NCBI GenBank assembly: GCA_964444075.1 | Contig: CAYUFF010000001.1 | Location: forward strand, 1-54,444 | Direction of reading: 5' to 3' | Source: CAYUFF01 sp964444075 | GTDB taxonomy: Archaea > Aenigmatarchaeota > Aenigmatarchaeia > CG10238-14 > SCSR01 | DNA length: 54,444 nucleotides | Part shown: positions 47,067 through 54,444 of the stretch, piece after piece | How positions within the stretch are numbered: position 1 is the stretch's first letter | How the letters are laid out: each line of letters begins with the position of its first letter | Notes under the pieces: generated by a model | Databases searched by the model: none | Told to the model about the DNA's origin: nothing | What the model saw: the letters and a program-made list of their open reading frames with translations, nothing else | Translations under genes and position numbers: made by a program

Positions 47067-47387
47067 GTGGTGTTCAAGTTTTGGAGAGGCAAGAGAGAAG
47101 ACGAGGAGGAGTACATAGAGGTTGAGGACCTCGAGAGCGAGGAGAAAATTAAGGTGAAGGTCAGTTCGATAGATAGCCTGAAGGATGTCGGAAGAATTCA
47201 GGAATTGGTAAGGAGTGGTTACATCGTTTTCGCTTACATCAAAGACCTGAAGGAGAGGGATATGGAGGAGTTGAAGAGGGCTGTTGAAAGGATAAGGATG
47301 ACCTGTACGGCCATAGATGGCGACCTCGTAGGAGTTGATGACGATTATCTCATCATCACACCCACGTCTGTTAAAGTCGCAAGGTAG
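47067..47387 (+). CDS. sepF: Archaeal SepF, membrane anchor of the FtsZ ring
   Basis: A 106-aa protein: an N-terminal amphipathic stretch (MVFKFWRGKR) for membrane binding, an acidic linker, and the SepF dimer domain (KVKVSSIDSLKDVGRIQELV, GYIVFAYIKDLKERDMEELKRAVERI and DDDYLIITPTSVKVAR). SepF tethers FtsZ at the division site in most FtsZ-bearing archaea, so FtsZ-based division is inferred. GTG start, with alternative GTG three bases downstream. It lies between UPF0147 and the SecD-like gene, 5 bp from the latter. Confidence 0.9.
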   Translation: MVFKFWRGKREDEEEYIEVEDLESEEKIKVKVSSIDSLKDVGRIQELVRSGYIVFAYIKDLKERDMEELKRAVERIRMTCTAIDGDLVGVDDDYLIITPTSVKVAR

Positions 47388-47392
47388 TTTCC

Positions 47393-48928
47393 ATGAGGAT
47401 TCCCAGCGTGAGGATTTTGGCACTGTTCATGCTATTCTTAATTTCCTTTACCGCCGTAGCGTGGTTCCTCGTTCCACAAAGGGGTGGGGTTAAAGTTTTA
47501 AAGATGGAACCGTGGGCAAGGTGCAGCAACGTCGAGGTCGGTTTCGTCGTTAACGAAGTTGACGGAAGAGAGGTACGAACTCCGCAGGAGTTTTATACGC
47601 TCGTTTCCAACCATTCCGCAGGCGATTACGTTCCCATGGTCGTGAACGGCGTCCCGGGTGGATGCTTCGTGACTGAAAGGGGAATGGGAATAAAAGTCGG
47701 TGAGATCTCGAGTAAACGGATAAGACTTTCGAGCGAGGTCGGAGGGAGCATCGTCAAAAAATACGCGGTCGAGGGCAACCCTCCTTCCGTCGATTACGTG
47801 GTAAAGATTTTGAGGGAGAGGGCGAACATCCTCGGCCTAGGATGGGTGAAAATCCGTGGCGAAGGTTCCGAAATTTCCTTCTCCGACGTGGAAAATCCAG
47901 AGGTGCTCTTTTCCCCTTGCAGGTTTTCAGTAAGGGTTGTTATCCCTTACCAAATATCCAACGGGTCCTCGATGATATTCCTCGGCGATAAACCGTTCAA
48001 CGTTAGATTCATCAACGAAAGTACGTTCGAGCTCGACGGAAAGGTCTACGGGGTCGGTGAAAAATTCTTCTTGGACGGAACCGAAGTTTTCCTTACCAAC
48101 GCCACCAACGCGTCGTTCCTACTAAACTCGGAAGTTGTTGGTAACGAGGACGTGCTTTCGAACCTCGTCTCGGAAGGTAACTTCTACGTCTTCTATTCTC
48201 GCCGTACTGGAAAGTACCAACTCTTTGCCCTCCTTCCGATTTCCAACTCTTCCGAGGAGAAAATACTCAAGTTGTTGAAGAACGTCGACAGCTACTCGCT
48301 GGACGGTAGGCTATACCTCTACGCAAGCTTCTCCTACACGGTCGATAACAACAGCCTGGGAAGCTTTCCCGTGTACCACGAGCTGAAGGAAAGCTGTAAG
48401 AGCGTTCCCGTCGCTGTAGTCTGCGAAACCTACGGAGAGTGTTCAGAGATTAAGAAAACACTGATGGCGTGCCTGAAAACAGGGGAGTTTCCGTACCAAC
48501 TTCGCTACGTCGGCGAGGAATACAGACCTCCAACCCATAAAAACTTAGCGATCTTCCTCGCCGCACTCCCGCCCGTAATTTCCTTCTTACCCTTCCTGAA
48601 AAGGAAAGGAAAGAGGACCGTGCTTCTCTCGTCCATACTCCTCGCAGAGATTTTCATCCTCTTCGGGATAGCGTTGCTCACACAAATCTTCTTCAACCCC
48701 GGAATGGTAATAGACCTCGTCTTCCTCGCATCCCTTGCCGTTCCTCCCTTACTCACCTTCTTCGAACTTTCTGGAAGAGGAGCTAGCATTTCACGCGTAA
48801 AAATTCTCCTTCTCATCGCCTCCTTCCCGCTATTCTTCACTCCCTTCAAAAACCTTGGGTTCGTTTGCGTGTTTTGGCTCGCGCTACGTCACGCTTTAAC
48901 AGAAAACTTTCTTAAAACTTTCCTTTAA
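47393..48928 (+). CDS. Divergent SecD-like membrane protein with PDZ-like insert
   Basis: A 511-aa protein with one N-terminal membrane segment (LALFMLFLISFTAVAWFLV), a large outer domain and four to five C-terminal segments, the SecD plan. Residues about 30-110 look PDZ-like (VNEVDGREVRTPQEFYTLV). The following SEVGGSIVKKYAVEG and VVKILRERANILGLGWVKIRGEG match the SecD P1 region (GG, then R-x-N-x-LGL-x-V-x-x-x-G), and KTGEFPYQLRYVGEE resembles the L-x-x-G-x-LP-x-L-x-x-V motif before TM2. The conserved SecD/F membrane DAN motif is not clear (GMVIDLV is the nearest match). No secF is next to it. A distant or specialised SecD paralogue is my best reading. Confidence 0.55.
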   Translation: MRIPSVRILALFMLFLISFTAVAWFLVPQRGGVKVLKMEPWARCSNVEVGFVVNEVDGREVRTPQEFYTLVSNHSAGDYVPMVVNGVPGGCFVTERGMGIKVGEISSKRIRLSSEVGGSIVKKYAVEGNPPSVDYVVKILRERANILGLGWVKIRGEGSEISFSDVENPEVLFSPCRFSVRVVIPYQISNGSSMIFLGDKPFNVRFINESTFELDGKVYGVGEKFFLDGTEVFLTNATNASFLLNSEVVGNEDVLSNLVSEGNFYVFYSRRTGKYQLFALLPISNSSEEKILKLLKNVDSYSLDGRLYLYASFSYTVDNNSLGSFPVYHELKESCKSVPVAVVCETYGECSEIKKTLMACLKTGEFPYQLRYVGEEYRPPTHKNLAIFLAALPPVISFLPFLKRKGKRTVLLSSILLAEIFILFGIALLTQIFFNPGMVIDLVFLASLAVPPLLTFFELSGRGASISRVKILLLIASFPLFFTPFKNLGFVCVFWLALRHALTENFLKTFL

Positions 48929-49489
48929 CATTCTAACTCTGGTCGATGCACTTCTCACCAACGTCTCGGAGCGCTTTTCCGAAAGAATGGACGGCAGAAC
49001 TATACCGAGGATTGCACCGACGATTACATCGCTAGGGTAGTGTATGCCCAAGTAAAGCGCTACCATCGGTATCGAGAGTAAGTAAGCGCGGGTAACGACC
49101 TTCCACGGTAGGTTCCACCTTTTCGGTATGAATCTCCAGCAGAGGAGCGAAATGAAAGCGTGCGTGGAGGGAAACGAAGGGTCAGGTTTGTTAAGGATAA
49201 CGCTGAACTCTTCCGGAGAGGGTCTTCCCCTCCTCACGAGGTACTTGATAAAGTAGATTGCGACGCACCCCACGACCAGGTTGAGCATCAGCTGGAGAAA
49301 CTTTTTTCTCCTCCTCTTCCAGAAGAAGAGGAACCTCCTCTTCGTGTAGTAGTACGCGAGGAGGAACGCCAGGAAACCGTAGACCGAGTAGTACAGCGCT
49401 ATCGCGAGGGTGTTCAGCCAGGGGTCCGCCGGCTTGTTCAGGAGGCTCAGCAACCATCCGTCGAAGCGTATAACCTCAGAAAACCACAT
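48896..49489 (-). CDS. PAP2-family membrane phosphatase
   Basis: A 197-aa protein with about five membrane segments and PAP2 motifs: KYLVRRGRP (KxxxxxxRP form), FPSTHAFISLL (PSxH) and ALYLGIHYPSDVIVG (final HxxxD). The arginine of the third motif (SRxxxxxHxxxD) is replaced: the aligned positions read V-A. Typical substrates are lipid phosphates such as undecaprenyl- or dolichyl-pyrophosphate, so recycling of the glycan carrier used by STT3 is possible, but this is an inference. Its start overlaps the end of the polymerase gene by 14 bp. Confidence 0.85.
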   Translation of the reverse strand: MWFSEVIRFDGWLLSLLNKPADPWLNTLAIALYYSVYGFLAFLLAYYYTKRRFLFFWKRRRKKFLQLMLNLVVGCVAIYFIKYLVRRGRPSPEEFSVILNKPDPSFPSTHAFISLLCWRFIPKRWNLPWKVVTRAYLLSIPMVALYLGIHYPSDVIVGAILGIVLPSILSEKRSETLVRSASTRVRMLKESFKKVFC

Positions 49490-52178
49490 ACTCGGACCTT
49501 AACTTTTCGCTGTAAAACAAGAGCTCCCCCTTACACTCAACACACTTGCCTGAGAGGGGAATGGTGGAGTAAGTTTTCCTGCAAGACTTGCAGATTACGC
49601 CCTTAACGTCCTCGACCTTTATCTCCGCACTCCCCGCATCCTTCCCGTTAAACCTTTGGGTAACCTCGGCCAGCTGTAGCTGCCTGCCGAAGCTCAAAAG
49701 CTCGGACTTCTTTATCCCCATCGCCTCGAAAATCCTCTCCACGGGGGGTAGGAGTTGGCTCTCGACGTAGTACCTCGAGTCGACGGGTAAGTTGTGGAGC
49801 TTCACCCACTCCGGGTCCTCGGCCCTCTCCGAAACCTGCTCCACACCTTTCACGATCACGAACCCCACCCTATCTCCTACCCCGGGAGCTTTCACGCCCT
49901 TCCTCCTCATCATCTTCTTCACGAGCTCCACGTGGGGCTGCGTTCCCTTGTAGTCCTCGACCCTCTTGGAAAGACCCTTAACGATCACGAGCTTTTCCAG
50001 CGGTATCCTCCCCTCCTGCAGGTCCTCGACGACCTTCCTGAAGTACTTCAGGGCCTTTCCGGGGTCCTGCTCTTTGAGTATGATCTCTAGGATTTTTTCG
50101 AGCGTCTCTCCCACGAGCTCGCACCAATCCTTCCTCACCGTTTCTATCCCCTTCATCACGATCTTACCGACGAGCTTGTCCCCCTTCCTCTCGAAGCACC
50201 ACCCGGCGTACCTCTTCTTCGCGTTGATTAGTAGCGTCCTGAAGACGCCCTCGAGCTTCATCTTTAGGACCTTCACCTCCCTCGTGATGAGTTCTGCGAG
50301 CTCTTCCCCTACCCTCAACGCTTCCTCCACGTCGTCGGTGTCGGTTTTTATGAAGATGGAATCTGTGTCGCCGTAGATTACCTTGTACGGCGTCTTTCCC
50401 TCGACGATGCGCTTCGTGAGCGTTATGTACTTCCTCCCCAAGCTCGTGATGGAGTTCGCGATCTCCAGCAGGTATAGCCTAGCCCGAATGAAGCCGGTGT
50501 AGCCGTAGAAGGCGTTGGCCATCCTCTTGAAAGCCTCCTGCTTCGCGTCCCATACCCTCCTCTTCGCGGGGTCTTTTTCCTCCTTCATCCTCCTTTTAAA
50601 CTCCTGACGCTTCTCAATCAGCTCCTTCACTACCCTGGGGAAGATACCCAACCTTACCTTCGGTGAGACGAACCTCGAGCCGTAGGGAGTTTCTACGGAC
50701 TCGACCCCCTCTCCCAACCCGTTGTCCAGCAGGATTGTGGTGGGGCATATGTTGAACGCTATTATCAGGGATGGGTACATGCTCATGAAATCTAAGTAGA
50801 CGACGCACTTCGTGTGGAGCCCGACTTCCGGCTCAAGGACGAAAGCTCCCTTCAACCCCTTCTCGTCCCTCTCCTCCTCCCTCTCTTCTACCTCCTCCTT
50901 CGGTTTGCAGGGGAAGACGAACCCCTCCTTGTTGAACTCCCTCAGCAAAAGGTTTTCTATCTTCGCGGACTCCCCGGAATCCAGCGCGTCCTGTAGCAGG
51001 AGCCCCGAGACCTGCGAGATCGCCACGTACTTTTCTAAAAAACCCTTTTCCAAGAGGATTTTTAGGGCCAGCTGGGCGTCCTTCCTCGCGTAGTCCAGCA
51101 GCTTGTTGACTTCCTCCCAACTACCATTCCACAGCTTGAATATCTCGCTGTGGGCGACGTCGACTTTCTTCTCCCCAAGGAAGTACTCTGAAACGTCCCC
51201 CAAGCCGAACCTCTTCAACCCGACGAAAAACCCCCTAGCTGCCATCTCCTTTATTATCAGGTACGGGTCCACGAGGACCCTTCCGACGACAGAACACCTG
51301 TACTTACTCTCAGAGATTTTCCTCACCGAAATACACTTATCCTTACACCTTCCCAACGTCCTAGGAAGTTTGTTCTCCTTCAACCTCTCGTTGATGTACG
51401 GTATGTCGAAAGCGAGGATGTTGTAACCGGTGATTACGTCGGGGTCGTAAGCGTTCACGATCTCCACGAACTTTTCCAGCATTTCCTTCTCACTCGGAAA
51501 GACGAGGACGTCCTTATCCTTCGCCCTAACCGGTTTGGAAACCAAGACCAACGTACTCCTCCCATGGAAAGCAGGGTAGAACGCCAAGCTTATTATACCG
51601 ATCTCATCCTTCTCCGGGGACGGTATCCCTCCTTTGGTGGGTACTTCGATGTCCACGGAGAGGTACTTGAACTTCACGTTCTCGTGCACCTCCTCCTCCT
51701 CGAGCTTTTTACACTCCAAGGTTATGTCGACGTTGACCCGGTTCGTCGCCGACCTCTCCCCATGAACTCTCAACCACTTCATCCCGCTGATCCCGAAGTC
51801 AGCCATGAACCTGTACCTGAAGAGTATGTCCGCCTCGTAGACCTCACAGTCGACTTTCTTTTTCAGGGTATCCCTCACCTCGGGCGTCTTCGCTGGGTTT
51901 TTGAGGGTTAGTTTGAACATCTTAACTTTGTTGGGGTTGTAGCCCAGGGGTAGGAACCTCTCCACTTCCTCCACCCCGAGCACTTCGTCGCGGAACGATT
52001 CCTCGATCACCCTGAGCAGCCCTTCCCTATCTTCCGTCCTCACGTAGAAGTACGGCCTGTAGCCACGGTAGAACGCGCAGACCGTCTTACCCTCCCTTGT
52101 CTTTCCGAAAAGCCTGAGGACCGGCCTGCCGTCCACGTTGACGTAGTCGCAATCTAACAACTGGAAGGAAACCTCCAT
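49476..52178 (-). CDS. polB: Family B DNA polymerase
   Basis: A 900-aa replicative polymerase with proofreading. N-terminal domain; 3-5 exonuclease with ExoI SVDIEVP (about residue 175), ExoII YNILAFDIPYIN and ExoIII YARKDAQLAL; polymerase motif A DFMSMYPSLIIAFNICPTT (about 460), motif B KRMANAFYGYTG, motif C YGDTDSIF (about 600). The end carries a zinc-ribbon-like CKSC…CVEC (863-882) and then SEYVVF. All catalytic aspartates are present, and no intein interrupts motifs A, B or C, common insertion points in archaea. The gene is downstream of the DP1-like gene (18 bp apart) on the same strand and upstream of PAP2. Confidence 0.95.
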   Translation of the reverse strand: MEVSFQLLDCDYVNVDGRPVLRLFGKTREGKTVCAFYRGYRPYFYVRTEDREGLLRVIEESFRDEVLGVEEVERFLPLGYNPNKVKMFKLTLKNPAKTPEVRDTLKKKVDCEVYEADILFRYRFMADFGISGMKWLRVHGERSATNRVNVDITLECKKLEEEEVHENVKFKYLSVDIEVPTKGGIPSPEKDEIGIISLAFYPAFHGRSTLVLVSKPVRAKDKDVLVFPSEKEMLEKFVEIVNAYDPDVITGYNILAFDIPYINERLKENKLPRTLGRCKDKCISVRKISESKYRCSVVGRVLVDPYLIIKEMAARGFFVGLKRFGLGDVSEYFLGEKKVDVAHSEIFKLWNGSWEEVNKLLDYARKDAQLALKILLEKGFLEKYVAISQVSGLLLQDALDSGESAKIENLLLREFNKEGFVFPCKPKEEVEEREEERDEKGLKGAFVLEPEVGLHTKCVVYLDFMSMYPSLIIAFNICPTTILLDNGLGEGVESVETPYGSRFVSPKVRLGIFPRVVKELIEKRQEFKRRMKEEKDPAKRRVWDAKQEAFKRMANAFYGYTGFIRARLYLLEIANSITSLGRKYITLTKRIVEGKTPYKVIYGDTDSIFIKTDTDDVEEALRVGEELAELITREVKVLKMKLEGVFRTLLINAKKRYAGWCFERKGDKLVGKIVMKGIETVRKDWCELVGETLEKILEIILKEQDPGKALKYFRKVVEDLQEGRIPLEKLVIVKGLSKRVEDYKGTQPHVELVKKMMRRKGVKAPGVGDRVGFVIVKGVEQVSERAEDPEWVKLHNLPVDSRYYVESQLLPPVERIFEAMGIKKSELLSFGRQLQLAEVTQRFNGKDAGSAEIKVEDVKGVICKSCRKTYSTIPLSGKCVECKGELLFYSEKLRSEYVVF

Positions 52179-52196
52179 GAGGACACCAAATGTTTT

Positions 52197-53324
52197 TTAC
52201 ACCAACTCTACTTTTATTGATTTTCGTTCCTTCAAATTCACTAAGAAAGCTATAGGTTTCGACAGAAGGTTTCCCACCGAGAACAGACTCGTGCCTTTGT
52301 AGTTACTTTCTGCACCATCACCGTCGAAACACACGACTATATCCGGGACCTCCTTGAGTAAAAGGAAGTCGTACTTCCTAACCGGGACGTACCTCCTCCT
52401 CAACACACCCTGTAGCCCACCGCTCGAGGAAGGACCGTCCAGGAGTAGGACGTTCACCCCACACACTTCAACCTGCACCGGAAGCGTCAACCTCGTACCT
52501 CCCTCCGAATCCGCATCACCATACCCACCCGTGTTGACGGTGGAGGGTAAGCACGCGTACACCCGCGCCTCCCTAAACCTTCCTAACACTTCCGCCTCAC
52601 CCTCCGTGAGGTAGAGGAAGTGGAAGACGTTCTTAAAGTCGTAGTTAAGCAGGGAGGAGATTACCCTCTCCCTCCTCCCCTCCTCACAACCCTCGAGGCC
52701 GCGGAGGGAGGCAAACACACAGTAAACTTCCTCCTCTGAGAATGAGACCTTCCTTCTCAACGGGACGTCCGGGAAGTACACCCTCTCCCCGCGTATCTTC
52801 CCACCAACCCTCTTACATTTTATTCCGACGACGTCCCCCTCCGAAAGCGCGTCGAGGGTCCCCCTCCCGTCGAGCGACACCTTCACGCTACCGGTAAGGT
52901 CCTCGAGCACCACGGAGTTTTCGTGCTCCAGCTTTTCCAGCACCATACCGATCAGTATGAAGTTGTCGGAGAGTCGTGTGATCTTACCGATGGAGAGCGG
53001 CCTCATATCGCTGAGCTTTTTGGAGATTATCCCGCTCAAGAAGTTGAACCTCTCCAAGTGAAGGGTGTGGAGCTCCCTCACCTTGAGTTTTTTACGCTGG
53101 TTCTGGGGTGAGTTGACGATCTTCACCCCATTCCTTCTGTAAAATTCACCGGAAAGTAAGTTTTCTAAAATACCCTTCTCGACGACGCTGACCTTCACCC
53201 TCCTCAACCCCTCGAAGACGACGCTCAAATCCTCAACGCCCTTGGAAGTAAGGTATTCCACCGCATCCCTCTGGACGAAGTACTCCCTCTCCAAGAAACT
53301 CTCGACCACTTCCTTCTCCCTCAT
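52197..53324 (-). CDS. PolD small-subunit (DP1)-like protein with degenerate phosphoesterase domain
   Basis: A 375-aa homologue of the DP1 subunit of archaeal DNA polymerase D. The OB-fold is clear: ITRLSDNFILIGMVLEKLEH, then VVLEDLTGSVKVSL, LSEGDVVGIKCKRVGG and YFPDVPLRRKV. The phosphoesterase domain aligns in order but its metal residues are gone: VYCVFASLRGLEG stands where DP1 has FxSDxHxGS, YLTEG where AGD lies, and ACLPSTVNTGGYGD where PGNHD lies; VLLLDGPSSSGGLQGVLRRR, VPDIVVCFDGDGAESNYKGT and LFSVGNLL match the C-terminal part (usual TGHVH replaced). Length is short for DP1. As in eukaryotic B subunits, the domain is probably structural. The DP2 catalytic subunit is not in the window. 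Confidence 0.8.
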   Translation of the reverse strand: MREKEVVESFLEREYFVQRDAVEYLTSKGVEDLSVVFEGLRRVKVSVVEKGILENLLSGEFYRRNGVKIVNSPQNQRKKLKVRELHTLHLERFNFLSGIISKKLSDMRPLSIGKITRLSDNFILIGMVLEKLEHENSVVLEDLTGSVKVSLDGRGTLDALSEGDVVGIKCKRVGGKIRGERVYFPDVPLRRKVSFSEEEVYCVFASLRGLEGCEEGRRERVISSLLNYDFKNVFHFLYLTEGEAEVLGRFREARVYACLPSTVNTGGYGDADSEGGTRLTLPVQVEVCGVNVLLLDGPSSSGGLQGVLRRRYVPVRKYDFLLLKEVPDIVVCFDGDGAESNYKGTSLFSVGNLLSKPIAFLVNLKERKSIKVELV

Positions 53325-53333
53325 GCTACACCC

Positions 53334-53588
53334 TCACCTCTTTATCCTGTAAACGGTTAGCCCTTCCTTCCCCTCCAGCTTGGAGTGGGGTAACGGTATC
53401 GCCTCGACCCTCTCCATGGTAACGAGCTCGTCGAGGTATTTCTTAACGGTGTTCCAGCTTACCCTACCGATTCTCTCTTCAACCCTCTTTTTGATGGACA
53501 ACACCGACATGGGCACCTCTACCGAGGAGAGTACGTCCAAGATCGATTGCGCTACCTCCCTCCTCTTACTCGGCCTTCCCCTCCGCAT
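53334..53588 (-). CDS. Small winged-helix protein with AT-hook-like N-terminus
   Basis: An 84-aa protein from ATG 53588. It begins MRRGRPSKRREVAQ, an RGRP AT-hook-like basic motif, and continues with a winged-helix fold (ILDVLSSVEVPMSVLSIKKRV, then VSWNTVKKYLDELVTMERVEAIPLP). A longer frame to 53648 lacks any supporting signal. The protein likely binds DNA, perhaps the AT-rich region upstream. It is 9 bp from the start of the DP1-like gene, so it may be in one operon with DP1 and polB. Confidence 0.75.
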   Translation of the reverse strand: MRRGRPSKRREVAQSILDVLSSVEVPMSVLSIKKRVEERIGRVSWNTVKKYLDELVTMERVEAIPLPHSKLEGKEGLTVYRIKR

Positions 53589-53699
53589 GGTATGTTTATT
53601 GTTGAAAACTTTCTGACTTAAATTGGTTTTGTGGGTAGGTAGCTCCAACTTACCGATCGTATATCCTAGTTATCTCGCTTTTAAACTAAAACTCATATG

Positions 53700-53954
53700 T
53701 TAAACGTCTAACATTTTGAACGAGGAACTCCTCATCCTTACTCTCTGAGAGAAGAAAGAAGAGAGCATATAGTTAGACAGAAAACAGGATGAGAAGTCAC
53801 AATTTTTTCGCGGAAAGTTCACCGAAAACCCTCCGAACCTTTCGGTTTTTTCCTCCGAAAGTTCATGTAAAATATTTTTTATAAACTTTCGAAAATTTTT
53901 CTGAAAACTTTCCGACGAATTTTCCAAAACTTTCTCACTATTTTTTGAAAACAT
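53700..53954 (-). CDS. Doubtful 84-aa frame over the phased repeat region
   Basis: An open frame starts at ATG 53954, overlapping the end of the winged-helix gene by 17 bp. Its first 40 residues (MFSKNSEKVLENSSESF, then KNFRKFIKNILHELSEEK) could form an amphipathic helix; the rest is Ser/Phe-rich without recognisable features. The DNA underneath has 11- and 22-bp periodicity, which an alpha helix could also produce, so coding and regulatory readings compete. I rate real translation below even odds. Confidence 0.3.
   Translation of the reverse strand: MFSKNSEKVLENSSESFQKNFRKFIKNILHELSEEKTERFGGFSVNFPRKNCDFSSCFLSNYMLSSFFSQRVRMRSSSFKMLDV
53813..53934. promoter_or_regulatory. Mirror-symmetric array of GAAAGTT/AACTTTC elements, 22-bp phase
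   Basis: GAAAGTT occurs at 53813 and 53857, with a degenerate copy (GAACCTT) at 53835 between them, each step 22 bp. AACTTTC, the reverse complement, occurs at 53884, 53906 and 53928, again 22 bp apart. All three pairs are symmetric about position 53873.5, which lies in an AT-only core (TAAAATATTTTTTATAAA). This looks like a multi-site operator or a replication-origin-type element in front of the winged-helix/DP1/polB run. The remaining bases of the interval 53589-53812 are AT-rich with no other feature I can support. Confidence 0.55.
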
Positions 53955-54345
53955 CCGCGTACTGAACCATCCCGCTGATGAGGAAGAACTTCGTTATCAC
54001 GGCCCTCACGAAGTTCTCCTTTCCCCTAACCGGGATGTAGGCCGAGGGGTTAGAATTCTTCACCTTCTCCAACAACCCCAGCTTCACGAGGTTGTTCAAC
54101 CTTTTCCTCAACCCCTCCACACCAATCTTTACCCTGTGGAGTTGCTTCATCTCCTTGTAGAGGAGCGGGAAGCAGTAGGGACGGATGTCGTTGGGAAACT
54201 CCTTCCCGGTAACGTAAAACTTCTTGAGGATCATGACGTCTAAAAAATCCAACCTTTCAGCGAGGTGACACACGGCTTCTATCTCACTACCCCCGAGAAG
54301 TCGGCGGGTCTCACAAACTCTCTCCTGGACCATTTTATCCCACAT
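53938..54345 (-). CDS. Winged-helix-like DNA-binding protein, hypothetical
   Basis: About 135 residues from ATG 54345 (a GTG at 54357 or an ATG at 54333 are alternatives; a TATA-like CTTAAAAAA about 20-30 bp upstream suits the later ones). The C-terminal part reads EMKQLHRVKIGVEGLRKRLNNLVKLGLLEKV, then AYIPVRGKENFVRAVITKFF, a winged-helix recognition helix plus wing. The N-terminal part (AVCHLAERLDFLDVMILKKFYV) is a helical start of the same fold. A transcription regulator is the natural guess; the phased GAAAGTT array immediately downstream is a candidate target. No effector domain is seen. Confidence 0.7.
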   Translation of the reverse strand: MWDKMVQERVCETRRLLGGSEIEAVCHLAERLDFLDVMILKKFYVTGKEFPNDIRPYCFPLLYKEMKQLHRVKIGVEGLRKRLNNLVKLGLLEKVKNSNPSAYIPVRGKENFVRAVITKFFLISGMVQYADVFKK

Positions 54346-54388
54346 TTTTTGTCCCACGTTTTTTAAGTGTTTTTTTCTCTTCTTATAG

Positions 54389-54444
54389 TTATGTTACGTT
54401 AACTATTTTTGCCGCGGCCCTTCCATCCTCCGATATTTCTACGG
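54389..54444 (-). CDS. Possible C-terminal end of a gene entering from the right edge
   Basis: On the minus strand the frame from the window edge reads VEISEDGRAAAKIVNVT and ends at a TAA (54389-54391). The composition is protein-like and codons avoid stops in this frame only, but 17 residues are too few for identification. An adjacent AT-rich tract follows the stop. Confidence 0.35.
   Translation of the reverse strand, partial: VEISEDGRAAAKIVNVT

Noticed and set aside
49476..52178. Intein in DNA polymerase B
   Set aside because: Motifs A, B and C are continuous and the length is normal for an intein-free enzyme.

Overview
The window is archaeal. Nop10, eIF2-alpha, PCNA, a family B replicative polymerase, a PolD small-subunit homologue, prefoldin beta, L7Ae, S28e, L24e, L19e, an STT3/AglB oligosaccharyltransferase and archaeal SepF occur together, and TATA-like boxes precede several genes. 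PolD-type sequence, SepF, compact spacing and huge N-glycosylated surface proteins fit a Euryarchaeota/DPANN-type lineage; I cannot fix the phylum. Arg codons are mostly AGG/AGA and proteins are rich in Glu/Lys/Arg, which would suit a thermophile (inference). A 100-N gap shows it is a scaffold, probably metagenomic.

Layout. 1-5.1 kb: the end of a pilin-like protein, a 1374-aa membrane-anchored glycoprotein and a small hypothetical. 5.1-9.2 kb: anaerobic ribonucleotide reductase, NrdD carrying a 395-aa intein, coupled to NrdG. 9.2-14.1 kb: a minus-strand run iorA-iorB-eIF2alpha-nop10-PAC2-rpsB. 14.1-28.2 kb: the cell-surface section, with an AT-rich glycosyltransferase, a candidate 25-aa membrane micropeptide, STT3, a KaiC-like ATPase, a giant 3273-aa Ig-repeat surface protein and a second KaiC-like ATPase. 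28.2-32 kb: a phosphoesterase, an SPFH protein, a site-2 protease and a membrane-bound Lon-type protease. 32-35.5 kb: a ureohydrolase-like protein, a SWIB-like mini protein, PCNA, an OB-fold protein and an HDAC-family deacetylase.

35.6-42.1 kb: a broken spc ribosomal operon (S8, L6 // L19e, L18, S5). L6 and L19e are separated by a presenilin-type protease, two unknown genes and two CBS-domain genes; L32e is not in its usual place. 42.1-43.3 kb: a probable structured RNA, an assembly gap flanked by a 55-bp duplicate, one CRISPR-like repeat, a decayed cas6 fragment and a retropepsin-like protease. 43.3-44.8 kb: a soluble FtsH-like AAA/M41 protein with an altered zinc motif. 44.9-49 kb: L7Ae, S28e, L24e (too short for routine calling), a membrane-tethered bifunctional-nuclease-fold protein, prefoldin beta, UPF0147, SepF and a divergent SecD-like protein.

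49-54.4 kb: PAP2 phosphatase, DNA polymerase B, a PolD DP1 homologue that has lost its phosphoesterase residues, and two winged-helix proteins. Between the last two lies a 122-bp mirror-symmetric array of GAAAGTT/AACTTTC elements phased at 22 bp.

Strongest leads: the inactivated DP1, the FtsH-like protein with HEGGGH, the cas6/CRISPR relic at the scaffold gap, the phased array at 53.8 kb, and the surface-glycoprotein/KaiC/STT3 section with its micropeptide.
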